DNA of 64,000 nucleotides from Pholiota molesta. Its lineage: Eukaryota > Basidiomycota > Agaricomycetes > Agaricales > Strophariaceae. Position numbers and translations under genes: made by a program. Positions 1-11,099 of this stretch are shown piece after piece (the stretch's first letter is position 1; the number at the start of each line of letters is the position of its first letter). The stretch lies in assembly GCA_014925825.1 (NCBI GenBank), contig JACGCK010000157.1, positions 1 to 64,000 on the forward strand, read 5' to 3'. The notes under the pieces are model-generated. The model was given only the letters and a program-made list of their open reading frames with translations, ran no database searches and had not been told where the DNA came from.

Positions 1-339
1 TGCGACCTTGTGCGAAGCGACACGTTGTGACGCCACGCCGTGACGCGGTCGCGCAACTTCGCGTGTGGTGTACGTGCGTCGCGCGTGCGTTGCGTGTGTT
101 CTAGCGCGTTTTCAGCGGGGAGTATTATATTATGTAGTTTTCCATATATAGTACAATATTGATCGCTGCCATACACAGCGATCAAAGGGTTTGATCGCTG
201 TGCGATGCAATGACGAGATCAATGCAAGGATATGCGCTGTTTGCCATTGATGGCCGAGGACCCATGGTAGCCGGATCACAATATTGCAAATGCCGGGGGC
301 GGCTGGCCGCTATCCCGACCATTCCGAACGCCACGCGCT

Positions 340-500
340 CGCGATGTGCACATCACTGTGATGATGTGCACATTACACCCTTCTTATCAGAACAATAGGT
401 GCACACATATTTGTACTCTAATTACAGTCTACATGTGCACATATATAGCGTCTATGGCTCAATGAGGTTCGCGCTATGGACCGCCAGGTGCACATTTATT
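340..500. repeat. cluster of GTGCAC palindromic motifs
   Basis: Five copies of a GTGCAC core lie in about 150 bp: near 346, 367, 399, 434 and 488. Three of them sit in the longer palindrome ATGTGCACAT. The last copy lies inside the left arm of the foldback element, and its partner in the right arm is near 1374 as GTGCAT. Clustered short palindromes beside a terminal inverted repeat can be transposase-binding sites, but that role is inference. Confidence 0.5.
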
Positions 501-1400
501 CCCACGTGCGCGCGAATGTTCGCGCGCGCGCCAATTGGGCTCAGGTCATAAAAACACCATCCTTCCCCTTCAGACCATCATAGATAGCCAGATACTATGT
601 ATTGTAGTCTGTATAAAACGGAGTAACACTGTGTTGACCTATACAAGTGCCTCTGATGTTGTTGCCGACGTCTTTGGAAGCCGGGCCGGGCCCATCAAAT
701 CATCGTTAACGCTTCAAACCAACTTCGAACTGGAGGAATTTCAAGAAAGGGATCTCCAGAGGGATCATAGAAGTAGCAAAATTGCGTGGCAATTTCGCAA
801 ATAGTAATTCTAGGGCTGAATAATACCGCCTGTAGAAATAAAGACAAGCATATAGTTGGGCTATAGTAAGAAACATAGATGCAAATGAGTAGCATGTGGG
901 ATGCCCTGTGGCAGCATGTAATTTGTCATATTTTGTCGCCTTTTTGTAGGCTCTAACCTACATTATCTGTATATTGTCTGAGTCTCCCTCTAAATAGTGC
1001 GAAATGAGATTTGAATCATGACCTACTTCTCGACAACCTCCAGGTACATGTTTGAAAAGTAATACACTAAAGAATTGCCACGCAATTTTGCTACTTTTAT
1101 GATCTCTCTGTAGATCCCTTCCTTAAAATTCCTAGCAGTTCGAAGTTGGTTCGAAGTGTTAGCGATGATTTGATGGGCCCGTCTGGCTTCCAAAGATGTC
1201 GGCAACAACATCAGAGGCAATTGTATAGATCAAGACAGTGTTATTCTATTTTATACAGACTACAATACATAGTATTTAGCTATTCACGATGGTCCGAAGG
1301 GGAAGAACGGTGTTCTTATGAGCTGAGCCCAATTGGCGCGCGCCCGGACATTCGCGCGCACGTGGGAATAAATGTGCATTTGGCGGTCCATATTCGCGCT
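470..1400. mobile_element. foldback (MITE-like) element with arms of about 330 bp
   Basis: The stretch from about 470 to 797 reappears in reverse complement from about 1400 back to 1071, with scattered mismatches and small indels. Matching landmarks are TATGGACCGCC against GGCGGTCCATA at the outer ends, CCAATTGGGCTCA against TGAGCCCAATTGG further in, and ATTGCGTGGCAATT against AATTGCCACGCAAT at the inner ends. The loop of about 270 bp shows no recognisable gene. No transposase was seen, so this would be a non-autonomous foldback or MITE-type element. I could not identify a target-site duplication, and the outer ends are approximate. Short ORFs inside the arms look like by-products of the palindrome. 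Confidence 0.75.
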
Positions 1401-2310
1401 CTGTGCGTGCAGAGGCACTGAAACATGTCAGAAAAATGTATGTACACAGCTTGCAGAAAGCACCACATAAATGCATTGCCATATTTTCACTGATGTGCAG
1501 TAGCGCTCTCGATTTTTAGATTCCGGCCTGCACACACAGAGGGCGAAACAGCGCGCGCTAAGAGGTGGCAGTGCTTGCCGGATTGCCATACTGGCCTAAA
1601 TTTAGTCGCCCGGCAGCCCAGGCGCAGAAAGTGTCGCTCTATCTACGAGTAGTGCATGATAAGTAGAACGAAATTTTTTTTTAAAATAACTGGAGGCTTG
1701 CGGACGCAGGCTGTTTTAGAAAGTTCAAGTTATATCCCCGGAGTTCCTCACTCTTCGGAAAGGAGAGTTATATATTCGGGACAGAAAGCTCTCTTTTCGG
1801 GAAGAAATGTTCTATATGTCGAAAAGTAATGTATTTCGCAGTATAGTTCTCTTTTTGGGAACAGAAATACCTAGGTCAGTGTATTATATTGAACAAGTTC
1901 CCTATATACTCGGAATTAATATATGTGCTAATGGACGCCCATAGTCTTGTACCGATTTCAGATGGGACGCATCTTCAGATCATCACAATCCACAGGCTGT
2001 GCATGGTATAGACAATATGTACTCTGCCGATAAGTCAAAGTCATCATTCTCAACCAACATCTCTGATGGATTACAGACATGTTCTGATCTTTGAATGACT
2101 ATAGCGCCAAAAAATTCCTTATCTGCTCTATATTCGGTACAATGAGAAAGATATTCAGGGATTTGAGTGGTACTCGAGGCCTTTGCGCTGTGCACCTCGC
2201 GAGGCTCATCAAGCGCCGTGCGTGATTCATTTTTTACAGTCTAACTTTAGAATACCATACCATAGATCATCACAGTGCCAAGCTTCTACTTTACTCATAA
2301 TTGTCGCCAC
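1401..2310. other. gene-free spacer right of the foldback element
   Basis: No convincing gene was seen. Between about 1730 and 1920 there are loosely repeated units of the type AGTTCTCTTTTCGGGA. An older tandem duplication is possible, but the units are too degenerate to delimit. Confidence 0.4.
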
Positions 2311-2311
2311 A

Positions 2312-2321
2312 TATAAAACTT
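2312..2321 (+). promoter_or_regulatory. TATA box of the first seven-pass gene
   Basis: TATAAAACTT lies 82 nt before the chosen ATG at 2394. The two paralogues carry TATAAGACTT at nearly the same distance, which supports this site and the start codon. Confidence 0.6.
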
Positions 2322-2393
2322 TCGCTAAAGCTTGAGTAGTTCTTCACACCGTCCACTTTCCACTACAATTCCAATTATTTCTTTCTTGACCAA

Positions 2394-3684
2394 ATGTCAT
2401 CACTAGGTATATCTGGCGATATCGAGAAATCGGAAATAAGCAGCAACCTCAACGCCGGTATTCTCCTCTTCTTTTTCATGGGTATGTGCGAGCTTCTAAA
2501 AAATGCCCGTTTCCAGACACTGAATGATTTATGGCAGGAATGTACACCATAATCTACTTGGGAACGATCTACATTCACTGTATGTTATCAATTTTCGGTC
2601 GAATATAACATATTCACACGGCAGATACACAGCCACAAGGAGCTCATCCAAGAACGTCCTCGTTTCTGCAGCTATTACAATCCTATACTTGAGTTTGACA
2701 GTCGGAGCTGGCTGCCAGTGGTACACAACAAAATGGCAATTCGTGGATAACGGCGACACGCGAGATTCGGTTTTCTTGTCGTTATATTCGGCTCCTCAAT
2801 GGTCGGTTCTTGTTTTCAATATATTGCTCTATGTCTCCTTTGTGACCGCGGATGGAATTCTTGTGCGTGTATCTATTACCAGCTTTATACATAATTTACA
2901 CTTACAATGGTATATACTTAACATAGATATGGCGATGCTTCAATGTATGGAATCATTCATTGCGGATCATATCGGTGTCATTACTTCTTATTATCGCAGA
3001 GATAGGTGAGCTATCCAGCTATACCAATACGTGCTAATGTTGACGAATGTAACTTTATTCCCAAGCGCTCCTCTTTGCTGAAATAATATTTAACCTAAAA
3101 AACGCTGAGGTGTTGCTAATACCTCCGGCTATAGCAACCACAATGAACGACTTGCTAGCCGCAGCACTATTCATGTCATTTGCCACCACTCTTGTTACGA
3201 CTGTCCTTATCGCATACAGAATCTATTCCGTCTCAAAACAGAAAGTTCCCTCCTCCAGACGGTTCAATAATATTATTGATATAGTGGTCCAATCCGGTAC
3301 AATATACGCCTTCTCGCAATTGGTATCTGCCATAGGTTTCGTTTTGCCCGGATCGAATGGGTTTGATACGCGGATCATTGCTTTCCAGATCTATACAACA
3401 GCAATAAGTGTGGCCACCACAGTGCGTATACTTTTCGACATATACCTGACGTATTAAACTAATAAGAAACCCAGGGAATTTTACCAACTATTATGGTTGC
3501 TCGGGTGTCCTTGCTATCCGCTGAAACTATCTACCCTTCAACTTCAATACATTTATCCGGCCTCCAATTCCAGGAAGGTGCCTCCCACCCGACGGTTGAT
3601 GTGGAGACAATGGCGATCACTAAAACTGACGATGCGGACAGAATTGCAGCGGGCGAAGGGCAGGCAGTTGGCAAGGTCCAATAA
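2394..3684 (+). CDS. seven-pass membrane protein, paralogue 1
   Basis: Six exons give 334 aa: 2394-2481, 2538-2579, 2633-2862, 2927-3005, 3066-3421 and 3475-3684; all introns are GT-AG. The product has about seven hydrophobic segments, with conserved QFVDNGDTRDSVF and IWRCFNVWNHSLRII between helices, a long helix ending in LIAYRIYSVSKQ, and a hydrophilic C-terminal tail. This topology and the fungus-specific motifs match a large Agaricomycete family of GPCR-like proteins of unknown function; no ligand or partner can be inferred. Exons 2 to 5 (42, 230, 79 and 356 nt) have the same lengths as in the copies at 7218-8496 and 13198-14478. The tail ends AAGEGQAVGKVQ, a motif shared with the other copies. 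The gene looks intact. Confidence 0.85.
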
Positions 3685-4994
3685 CAGTTCAAATCACAGT
3701 ACCTGTTTCTTGTATGCTAATTGCTACCGTTGACTTTCCTCAAGTAATCTCTTATTTATTCGTCCTTGTGACGAATATCATTGGCTAACTTATTAATGCT
3801 CGAAAACTGTAGCTCATTACTGCGAAATTTCATGTAGTAGTGCATGTTGCTCGTTACATTTACTCAATTCATCGATTTTGAACGCGGGCTGAGGAGTCAA
3901 CATAGACTCCTTTATTCCAAGTGAATAAGTCGCTGATCCGTATACCACTTTTCTTATAGTAGGCTACTTATAAGCAAACTGATCTCCGTGGATGTTCACG
4001 CCGAGAATCGACACATTCAGCTGGCACCATCATCCTCTCAGCTCAAACTTCCTTCACAAGACCGAGTCGTCCCTGATCCAGATGCAGACACCCGAAAGCG
4101 TTGAAGACTGATGTGGTGCAGACGGGCGTGACTCGGAGGACTTCAATGAAGCACCCCTTGAGGGTAGGGGTCTTCTGGTACACACAGGAGGGAGGGCGAC
4201 ATGGGGCCTGAGCTGGATGGTTGAAGGAGGTACACGTCGGTACTGATCGGACAGCCTACTTGTTCCCCTGCTAACGTTGAACGTGTTATTCCAACGCGCG
4301 ACGGGAGTAGGTGTCCGTCCGCTCGCTGGAGCGACATGGTCCTGTACAACAGCGTAGCGGATACGCGCGATTCGTTCCTGGCAGGTGTGGGACACCCGTG
4401 TGGTAGGTCGGTCAACTGTAACGCGAGATCCAGGCTAGAGCGGCGCGAAGGTGCGGCGTGCGGTGCTGCAGTGGGTGGTTTCTGGGATGGGTGTGGTTGC
4501 GGCTGCGGTGGGTGTCAGTGTGGGGATGTTGCGGTTGGCGGCGCTGGTTGGGACGCAGAGCGTGCGCCCTTCCCCGAATCAAAAGGGAAAAAAAATTATT
4601 CTCACGTACTGATTTTTCTGGCTTTAAGTGTCGAGACGAATCAAAGAAAAACAAAGGATAATAGTACTTGCATACTGTGATATCTAAATTTTACGTATGT
4701 AACAAAGTAACGACATAAAAATAAAAATCAAGATTAATGGTACCACCGAGGGGGAAAAAGAACAGATACTGGCACTCGTAATTTGGGAGATAGAGGGATG
4801 GAAGAAGGAGAAAAGGATTAAAACACATGAAAGGTCCAAGGGCCAATTCTACGACATATCCAGAGGCGGACACCATATGTTGAGAAACAAGAGAACAAAA
4901 AACGACACGAATACTCACTTCGTCATAGGCCCATACTTCCTCCCCTGCGCAGTAGTACTTGGCTGATTGACGGTACATGGTCGTGCGCCACCGT
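3685..4994. other. intergenic, no gene seen
   Basis: Short overlapping frames occur on both strands around 4050-4660, but none shows family motifs or plausible splice structure. A GGT-rich stretch (about 4470-4550) explains several of them. The region probably contains the 3' ends of the two convergent genes on either side. Confidence 0.4.
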
Positions 4995-6449
4995 CTACCA
5001 GCCCCATACAGTGCGCCACCCCTCCGGTTCTTCGTCCACGAATCCGACATCTATCTCGTCCCTGACAAACCGTCGCACCTCCGCTATCAACAGGCGTCTA
5101 TCCGTCTGTTCAGCCACCAAATCCAAATCGTCTGGCGGCGCGCCCGACGCGACGAACGTGACCGCCCGAATCGTGCTCTTTGCGTTCTTCAGATCGAGCC
5201 AATGGCGGGGCGCGAAAGCCCGCGCGACGAAGTCGAATGCACCACGGCGGCGGAGTGGCGTCGCCATCGCGAAGCTGAGGTGCTCCAGACGCGGCGCATA
5301 CGCCGCGAGCGGCTCCGCGTCGCTCCCAATCGCCTTCAGCCTCAAATACTCCGGCATCGCGTTGAGGATCAGATCGCCGAGGAACGAGACCCCCAGCGCG
5401 AGCGTCGTGAGCGCCGGCGCGGACAGCAGCGCCGCGTGCACTTCGGTGAGGGCGGTGGTGTTGTACCACGTCATTGCCTGCGATTTGAGCGATAGTGTGC
5501 GGAGGGCAGGAAGGCACAGGTTATCGAAGATGGCCTTGAGCGGGTATTGTCCTGAGGAGCTCCTGCACTGAGCGGCGCCCATGTGGAGCACTGAGAGGGA
5601 GGGCAGGGTGTGAACAGGGGGGCGGGTGTAGACTCTTATGTCGTCGTCCAGTAAGCTGACGCAAAAATATCCCGATTGAAGCGTGTTGAGTGAACGGATG
5701 AAGGAGAACCAGGTACCTAAATGCAGAGACAGCAGACGTATAGAGAGGTGGGTTAAAGTAGACCAGTCGCTGAGAGGATGTGCGAATTCTAGGGGTGTAA
5801 GTGCGATGTTCTCTATGATAAGATGCCGAAGTGTTGAACGTGTCTGGGTGAGCACGGATGTCAGATATTCATGATATACCTCAGATTCATCAAAATACAA
5901 TCTGGGATCCAATGTGCAGACTATAGTATGGGCACTGGGGTGTATTCTCACCACATATCCGGCTTCCCTGCGTCGTTGGACGAGATATCGATAGAGTCGC
6001 CCAACGCTGAGGTACTGCGCCGAGGACATGAACTCCAGGAGAAATTCAGATGTAGGCGCGGAGAGACGACCTTGTCGATAGTTCGGACTATCCTCTCGCC
6101 GTAGCTCGACTTGAATATAAGGCGCCATCGATGCCAGATTTCCCTTCCACCATCTCAGCCATTCCAGGCGCCGAAAGAAAGCATCGCGGTCCCAGGTAAA
6201 TGGGCGTCCGTTCGGATGCCAGTTGAGAGGGAGTTCGAAACGGAGGTGAGACCAGAGGTTAGGGATGGAGAGTGCCACTGCTCGCCAGGTGGCGCACACC
6301 TGGCATAGCAACATCGGTGCGATCCTGGTGTTCGGCTGCATGAGCGCGCCCGCAGACGACTGGTCGACACAACGGGTAAAGATTTCGCACAGAATTTCGA
6401 TGGGTAGGTTGTTTATAGGGCTGTGGGGTTGACTGGACTCGTTAATCAT
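4995..6449 (-). CDS. F-box protein, paralogue 1
   Basis: This is one uninterrupted frame of 484 aa from the ATG at 6449. The frame runs upstream to another ATG at 6578, but the paralogue at 53156-54634 begins exactly at this methionine (MINESS here, MTNESG there), so 6449 is preferred. An F-box lies near the N-terminus (INNLPIEILCEIF), followed by LLCQVCATWRAVALSIPNLW, the usual basidiomycete F-box signature. The rest is leucine-rich and probably forms irregular repeats. F-box proteins recruit substrates to SCF ubiquitin ligases through Skp1; the substrate is unknown. The C-terminus ends TVWGW. It lies next to a seven-pass gene on the same strand, and this arrangement recurs near 53-55 kb. 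Confidence 0.85.
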   Translation of the reverse strand: MINESSQPHSPINNLPIEILCEIFTRCVDQSSAGALMQPNTRIAPMLLCQVCATWRAVALSIPNLWSHLRFELPLNWHPNGRPFTWDRDAFFRRLEWLRWWKGNLASMAPYIQVELRREDSPNYRQGRLSAPTSEFLLEFMSSAQYLSVGRLYRYLVQRRREAGYVVRIHPSAHTIVCTLDPRLYFDESEVYHEYLTSVLTQTRSTLRHLIIENIALTPLEFAHPLSDWSTLTHLSIRLLSLHLGTWFSFIRSLNTLQSGYFCVSLLDDDIRVYTRPPVHTLPSLSVLHMGAAQCRSSSGQYPLKAIFDNLCLPALRTLSLKSQAMTWYNTTALTEVHAALLSAPALTTLALGVSFLGDLILNAMPEYLRLKAIGSDAEPLAAYAPRLEHLSFAMATPLRRRGAFDFVARAFAPRHWLDLKNAKSTIRAVTFVASGAPPDDLDLVAEQTDRRLLIAEVRRFVRDEIDVGFVDEEPEGWRTVWGW

Positions 6450-6559
6450 CTTGCAGCTAGAGAGGAGCAGGAGCAGCGCGGCTTGAGCGTGGCCAACGAC
6501 TGTAACCGATGTAAAATTGCGCGAAAGCGGCCTCAGAAATATGAAACTCCGATGATTGC

Positions 6560-7060
6560 ATCCCAGCGGCAAGTTCATCGTTCAACGCAACGACTATCAA
6601 GAACCCATTCGCTGGCTCCTTTCCTTCATCGAGGATACACTATTAACGGACACGATGCCGCGAATGTTGGACGAAACTCATCGTGAACTTGGCCGACAGC
6701 GACGGTAATCCCAAGTTTAAATTTGAGCTGAATCTGCAACAACGTCAAGAAGTTCATCTTTCTCTTTCTTCCATTCATGAACCAGGTACGTAGCCCGTCG
6801 TCTTATTCGCAACTCAGTACACTCACGTTGATCGTAGATTGACTGCTTCCACACTTTGCGTCTGGTTACTGGGACGATACCTTGGACCTCGTCGACGAGA
6901 ACCTCATGTCGGAAGGACGCGACCTATTGACCTCGATGCGAAGTATATCACGTCCTCACCATACTCAGCGACCCAGGCTGCCCTCGTGGGCATGTGAAGT
7001 TGAAGAAGCAGGCGGTAGTACGATGCTTTCGTTATGGGTTTAGCGTGAGTCTCTTATGTT
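6560..7060 (+). pseudogene. decayed coding remnant, copy 1 of an unrecognised gene
   Basis: Coding-like pieces in different frames are separated by a good intron (GTACGT near 6787, acceptor near 6837). They include NDYQEPIRWLLSFIEDT near 6580-6630, ADSDGNPKFKFELNLQQRQE near 6690-6750 and DDTLDLVDENLMSEGR near 6870-6920. Similar pieces in similar order occur in the remnant around 10.3-10.6 kb. Stops and frame changes argue that it is dead. The family was not recognised. Confidence 0.4.
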
Positions 7061-7217
7061 TGCAGAAAACAAGTTGTTGACGTGTATAACTCTTTTATTG
7101 TAGGCTAAGTATAACTCTTTTATTGTAGGCTAAGATCCTCGAATTAAAAATACATTCCCTACTATTCTTACAATTGCGGAAGACAGCATACGAACTGAAG
7201 TAATGACTATTCCTTTT

Positions 7218-8496
7218 CTATTGCACCTTGCCTTCACCTTTGTGTGCTTCGATATCTGAAATCCTTTCAAGGTCAAAGCTATGGATAGACTCCATTCCCT
7301 CTTCAGTACCCGTCTGGTGGGTGGACCGCGCGCGAAATTGGAGGCCAGACAACTGCACGCCTGTCGATGGGAAGGTGGTCTCGGCGGACAGAAGGGCCAC
7401 ACGCGCGACCATGAGCGTCGTCAAAATTCCCTGCGGCGGGGCTCAGTCCCGCGGAGCGCGACGAACAGCGAAGGAGACAACTCACCGTCAGCGGATAGTT
7501 GACAGCCTGCGTGTAGTCGTCGAGCGCGGTGGTGCGCGTGTTCAGGACGTCGTCGCCCGCGCCGATGCCGCTTATCGCGGTCGCCAGTAATGTGAGCGCG
7601 TATACCGCGCCGGATTGGACGACTATGTCGATGACGTGTTTGAACCGTCTTCTAGGAAAGCCTCCGTTCTTGGAGGCCGAATGGATTCTGTACGCGATGA
7701 GGGTTGTAGTGATGAGAGTCGTGGCGAACGATATGAAGAAGGCTACGGATAGCAGGTCGTTGAATGCTTTTGTGGTGGCCACAGATGGTAGCGTCGCATT
7801 TCTATATATCATATGGAATCCGACCTCAGCCGAGAAGAGTCCTGAAAAGACCGCGTCAATTCCGTCAGATAGAATTATAGAGATGTACAGCCTACCAGCT
7901 TCGATGACGATGAGCAGCAATGGCACCAATATGACGCAAAGCGAACGATTCCATACAAAGAAACATCGCCATATCTGTGGACAGACCATTGTAGTTGTCG
8001 ATTGGAAAACTCTTATGTAGGTTATAGACGCACTAGAAGCCCATCGGCGATGACGATGACAGTATACGATGAAGCGCCGAAGGCAATGAAGAGCCATTGA
8101 GGACCCTCATATAAAGAGATGAAGACCGTCGCTCGAGTAGCCCCAGCGTCCACAAATTCCAGATTCGTTGCATACCATTGGATGGCAGTTCCGGCGATGC
8201 TACTCATATATAGCATGGTAATAGCCGCTGGAACAAAACGGTTTTTCGACGAGTTCTTTGTGACTACATATCTGCCCGATGAATATCCAAATGTTCAAAC
8301 AGGTTTGGACGCTTACGATAAACGTATATGGTTCCAAAATAAATTACAGTGTACATGCCTGCCAGACCATTCAGTTCCGGAAAATCTTTGCGCAGTGGAA
8401 TCCCTACATACCCATGAGAAAGGTGAGCAAAATGAAAGAATTGAGTGCGCTGCTAATTTCCGACTTTTCGACATCTATAGGTATGCCTTGTGGCAT
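7218..8496 (-). CDS. seven-pass membrane protein, paralogue 2
   Basis: Six exons give 334 aa: 8496-8412, 8358-8317, 8263-8034, 7974-7896, 7841-7486 and 7430-7218. The start MPQGIPIDVEKSEISS aligns with the N-termini of the other two copies. Family landmarks are LEFVDAGATRATVF, IWRCFFVWNRSL, LIAYRIHSASK and MVARVALLSAETT, and the tail ends GEGKVQ, a shortened form of GEGQAVxxKVQ. Internal exon lengths are identical to paralogues 1 and 3. No signal peptide is evident; the first hydrophobic segment probably acts as a signal anchor. Function is unknown. The gene looks intact and lies downstream of the F-box gene on the same strand coordinate order as at 53-55 kb. Confidence 0.85.
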
Positions 8497-8573
8497 TGTA
8501 ATTGAGGAGAGAAAAACTTGAAATCTAGTGAATAGGGATGATTGCTGAAGCTTGAAGCCTGAGGCGTTGTCGC

Positions 8574-8583
8574 AAGTCTTATA
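8574..8583 (-). promoter_or_regulatory. TATA box of seven-pass paralogue 2
   Basis: On the minus strand this reads TATAAGACTT, 87 nt before the ATG at 8496. The identical ten bases stand 88 nt before the ATG of paralogue 3. Confidence 0.6.
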
Positions 8584-8599
8584 CGTCGGCAACGACTGT

Positions 8600-9390
8600 T
8601 TCTTGATATTTACATGTGAACTTGGAAACCACTTGAGTACGTAGATAAGGTAGGTATGCGCCCTGGAGCGCCGTAGGGATGATACTATGGGACCAAAAAC
8701 GACCGACGTGAGGACTTTCCAACGTAGATTTAATTGACTCATGGACCCGTTAATTTCTGTATTAGCATTGTCATTCCCTCCGTGATTCGAGTATGCACGG
8801 ATCCGTTCGTTTTTATTTGCGCTATACATATGTTACTCAAATCACTCTACAACGCCATATTCTGCCATTTTGCAGATACATCACGATGGACCCGAAATGA
8901 CGTGGAAGCGTAGTACTTATACTCAATGCTACGAATTGTTACTGAATCCGACCACGGGGCCTTATTCAATGAAATCCATCGCCAGACGCTAATCAGCAGA
9001 TATCCACACCAAATCCAAGTAGCCTTCTCGCAGCCTTCCAATCTTGAGCATCATGACAACTGTAACGAAAGTCAGCATTGTGTGACGACGACCTACCTAC
9101 CTCTGGCGACATTGTACACGAATATATTTAACACTTCCATTTGAACATCTTGCTTATCTTGTCATTGACCGATGCAGTGAAGATAACATAGAATGATTGA
9201 TATAACTCACGCCCGCTGTGCATCGACAGATAACAGTGTTTATTCTTAGAAGCGGCTGTGGGTTTCTGTGTGGGTTTCTGCGTTTCTTTGACATAGGTTG
9301 CAGAGTGGCATGGCTCCCAACGTTATAACAACCATCTGTCAGTAACGATATAGTCAATCGACGTGGTAAATGCTTGCTAAAATAATAGAT
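8600..9390. other. gene-free spacer
   Basis: No gene was recognised on either strand. Short frames at 8404-8829 and 8847-9041 lack family motifs, and the first is an upstream extension of exon 1 of the neighbouring gene. Confidence 0.35.
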
Positions 9391-9399
9391 AGAAAATGA

Positions 9400-9790
9400 C
9401 ACGAGGAAGCCAGGCGCCTTCCTCAGCACATTTAGACGCGCGCCGATTATGAGTGAGATAGAGCCCCTTTTTAAATAATACGCCCCTCGACTTGAACGCC
9501 TTAGCTTTTTAATGCGGTGCCCCCTTCGTGCGTGCCTGTTTATCCGAACGGGTTTTCCTTCCAGCCCATGGCTAACCTTGAAGAGCCCAATGAGTACCGT
9601 CCGGGGACCGGGAGGTCCCACTCGTAGTATTGAACATAGAATCGCGGCCAGATGATATGGTAGCCGAAGGCCCGAAGATGTTGACGAAAGGCCGTGCTCT
9701 TGGAACTTCGGAAATACGTCAAGGAAGAGGTGATTGTAGGATTTGAGAACAAAGAAACGGTGGAGGTGCTGTCTAACACGGTGAGAATAC
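9400..9790 (+). pseudogene. F-box protein C-terminal relic
   Basis: Read in three frames on the plus strand, this stretch follows the last third of the F-box proteins at 4995-6449 and 53156-54634. Recognisable pieces are RAPIMSEIEPL and YAPRLERLSF (near 9440-9510, separated by a stop), GFPSSPWLTLKSPMST (near 9548-9600), DDMVAEG (near 9652-9672) and LLELRKYVKEEV (near 9697-9735). Each matches its counterpart in order (for example SDIEPLVAYAPRLES and LLVSEVRKLVKDEV). Stops and at least three frame changes show that it is dead. The F-box itself was not found upstream, so the copy is truncated. It runs opposite to the two intact paralogues. Confidence 0.75.
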
Positions 9791-9939
9791 TTCAACTTGC
9801 CGAGCGGCAGGACAAGGCATGCACGTTATTGGTTTTCGGGTCCGAGCGCGCTTTGCTGATCCATCCTCCCATTCACACTGCAATGTCATCGTTGACATCC
9901 TAGAAACACGACAACTCTCAGTAGTCCATCTACGACTGT

Positions 9940-11060
9940 TGGATATTCTTCTCTATCGAAGAATACGCCGCCCACGGCCCACGAACATGACGCTACAAGT
10001 CGGGGCAAGGACGGAGCGCGTCTTTGGTCTGACCAACGTATCGGTATGCAAGACGTATGTACGACCTTCCCAGCATGTATAAGTCAAAAACCCTGTTCAT
10101 CACCCTCTAGCGCGTCGCGCATCGATGCCATCAATGCATTCACCGTTGACACCCCCAGGGACGAGACTTGGGCAGTGGTGGAGCAGTGTTGAAACGTTGA
10201 CGCCTACCTGCGCAAGGTATGCTGTGTTCTTTGATACTTCAATACGAGCTAGCACTTCCAATCTTACCCACGTATTAGGTATTTGAGGGAGGACTTATTC
10301 GACAACGAGGGAAATCTCAAGTTCAAAAACTCGAGCTTTGCGACAATATCAAGAAGGTTGTCTCGCTTTCGCTCATCAACTAGGTATATTACATCCTCTA
10401 TTTCCGAAACACTGCACTGATCTTGGTCATAGATCGTCTAGTTTCTTATTCCACGCGTCAAATACTCGAACGTCAGTCTCGAACTCATCGTCGAAAACCT
10501 CCCCTTGGAAAGATTCGTGCATGTTTTTTTGAGGGCTAGAAGGATGACTTCTATCGGGAGTTCATTCGCTGGTCGTCTAGCGAAGTATACGCCACCTCGA
10601 AGACGAGTGCGTCGTTGGCCTCATCAACGTATGTCCTTCCCTTCGTGTCTATGTCAAATCCTAACTTTCTCTCAAGGACAAAACCCTGAACCTGTATCTC
10701 AGATCTTTGTACATTCCTTGAGCTCTTCACGAGCAACATAAGCATGGGCATTATCGTCATCAGTGCCCCATGAATTGGATCAAGGAATGAGGCAGTGATC
10801 TCTCAGCTTCAAGCTTACGTGCACAAGGTACGATCCTTATTCTTTTGCGCATCGCTATGAGTTGACGCTGACCGGCGCTGTTAGGCTAGGCTCTCCTGGA
10901 GTCGTGTTTGCCCAAACCAGGTTTCAATACTCTGGCGAATTCGACACTCTGGCTAATAGACTGCGCGAATCGGGGATTCTTTTTTTTCAACGAGAAGGAT
11001 CAACTTGATTTGTTAAGAGCTTTAGGAAGTGGTTCTGCGTTCTGCGCGACAGTAGGGGTC
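9940..11060 (+). pseudogene. decayed coding remnant, copy 2 of an unrecognised gene
   Basis: A chain of coding-like pieces with intron-like joints lies here: VFGLTNVSVCKT (about 10025-10060), SRIDAINAFTVDTPRDETW (about 10114-10172), YLREDLFDNEGNLKFK (about 10281-10330), LELIVENLPLERF (about 10477-10516) and DDFYREFIRWSSSEVYAT (about 10544-10600). Candidate introns begin GTATGT near 10057 and GTATGC near 10217. Several pieces match the remnant at 6560-7060, so both derive from one gene family. A second internal duplication is suggested by the two lysine-ending pieces before GT at 10217 and 10827. Frame breaks indicate loss of function. Confidence 0.4.
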
Positions 11061-11099
11061 CTTTTGTGCAGAGTATCTGGAAATTCCATGAACATTGAG

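Noticed and set aside
9154..9795. 213-codon minus-strand frame
   Set aside because: It runs antisense over the F-box relic and is explained by it; no independent family motif.
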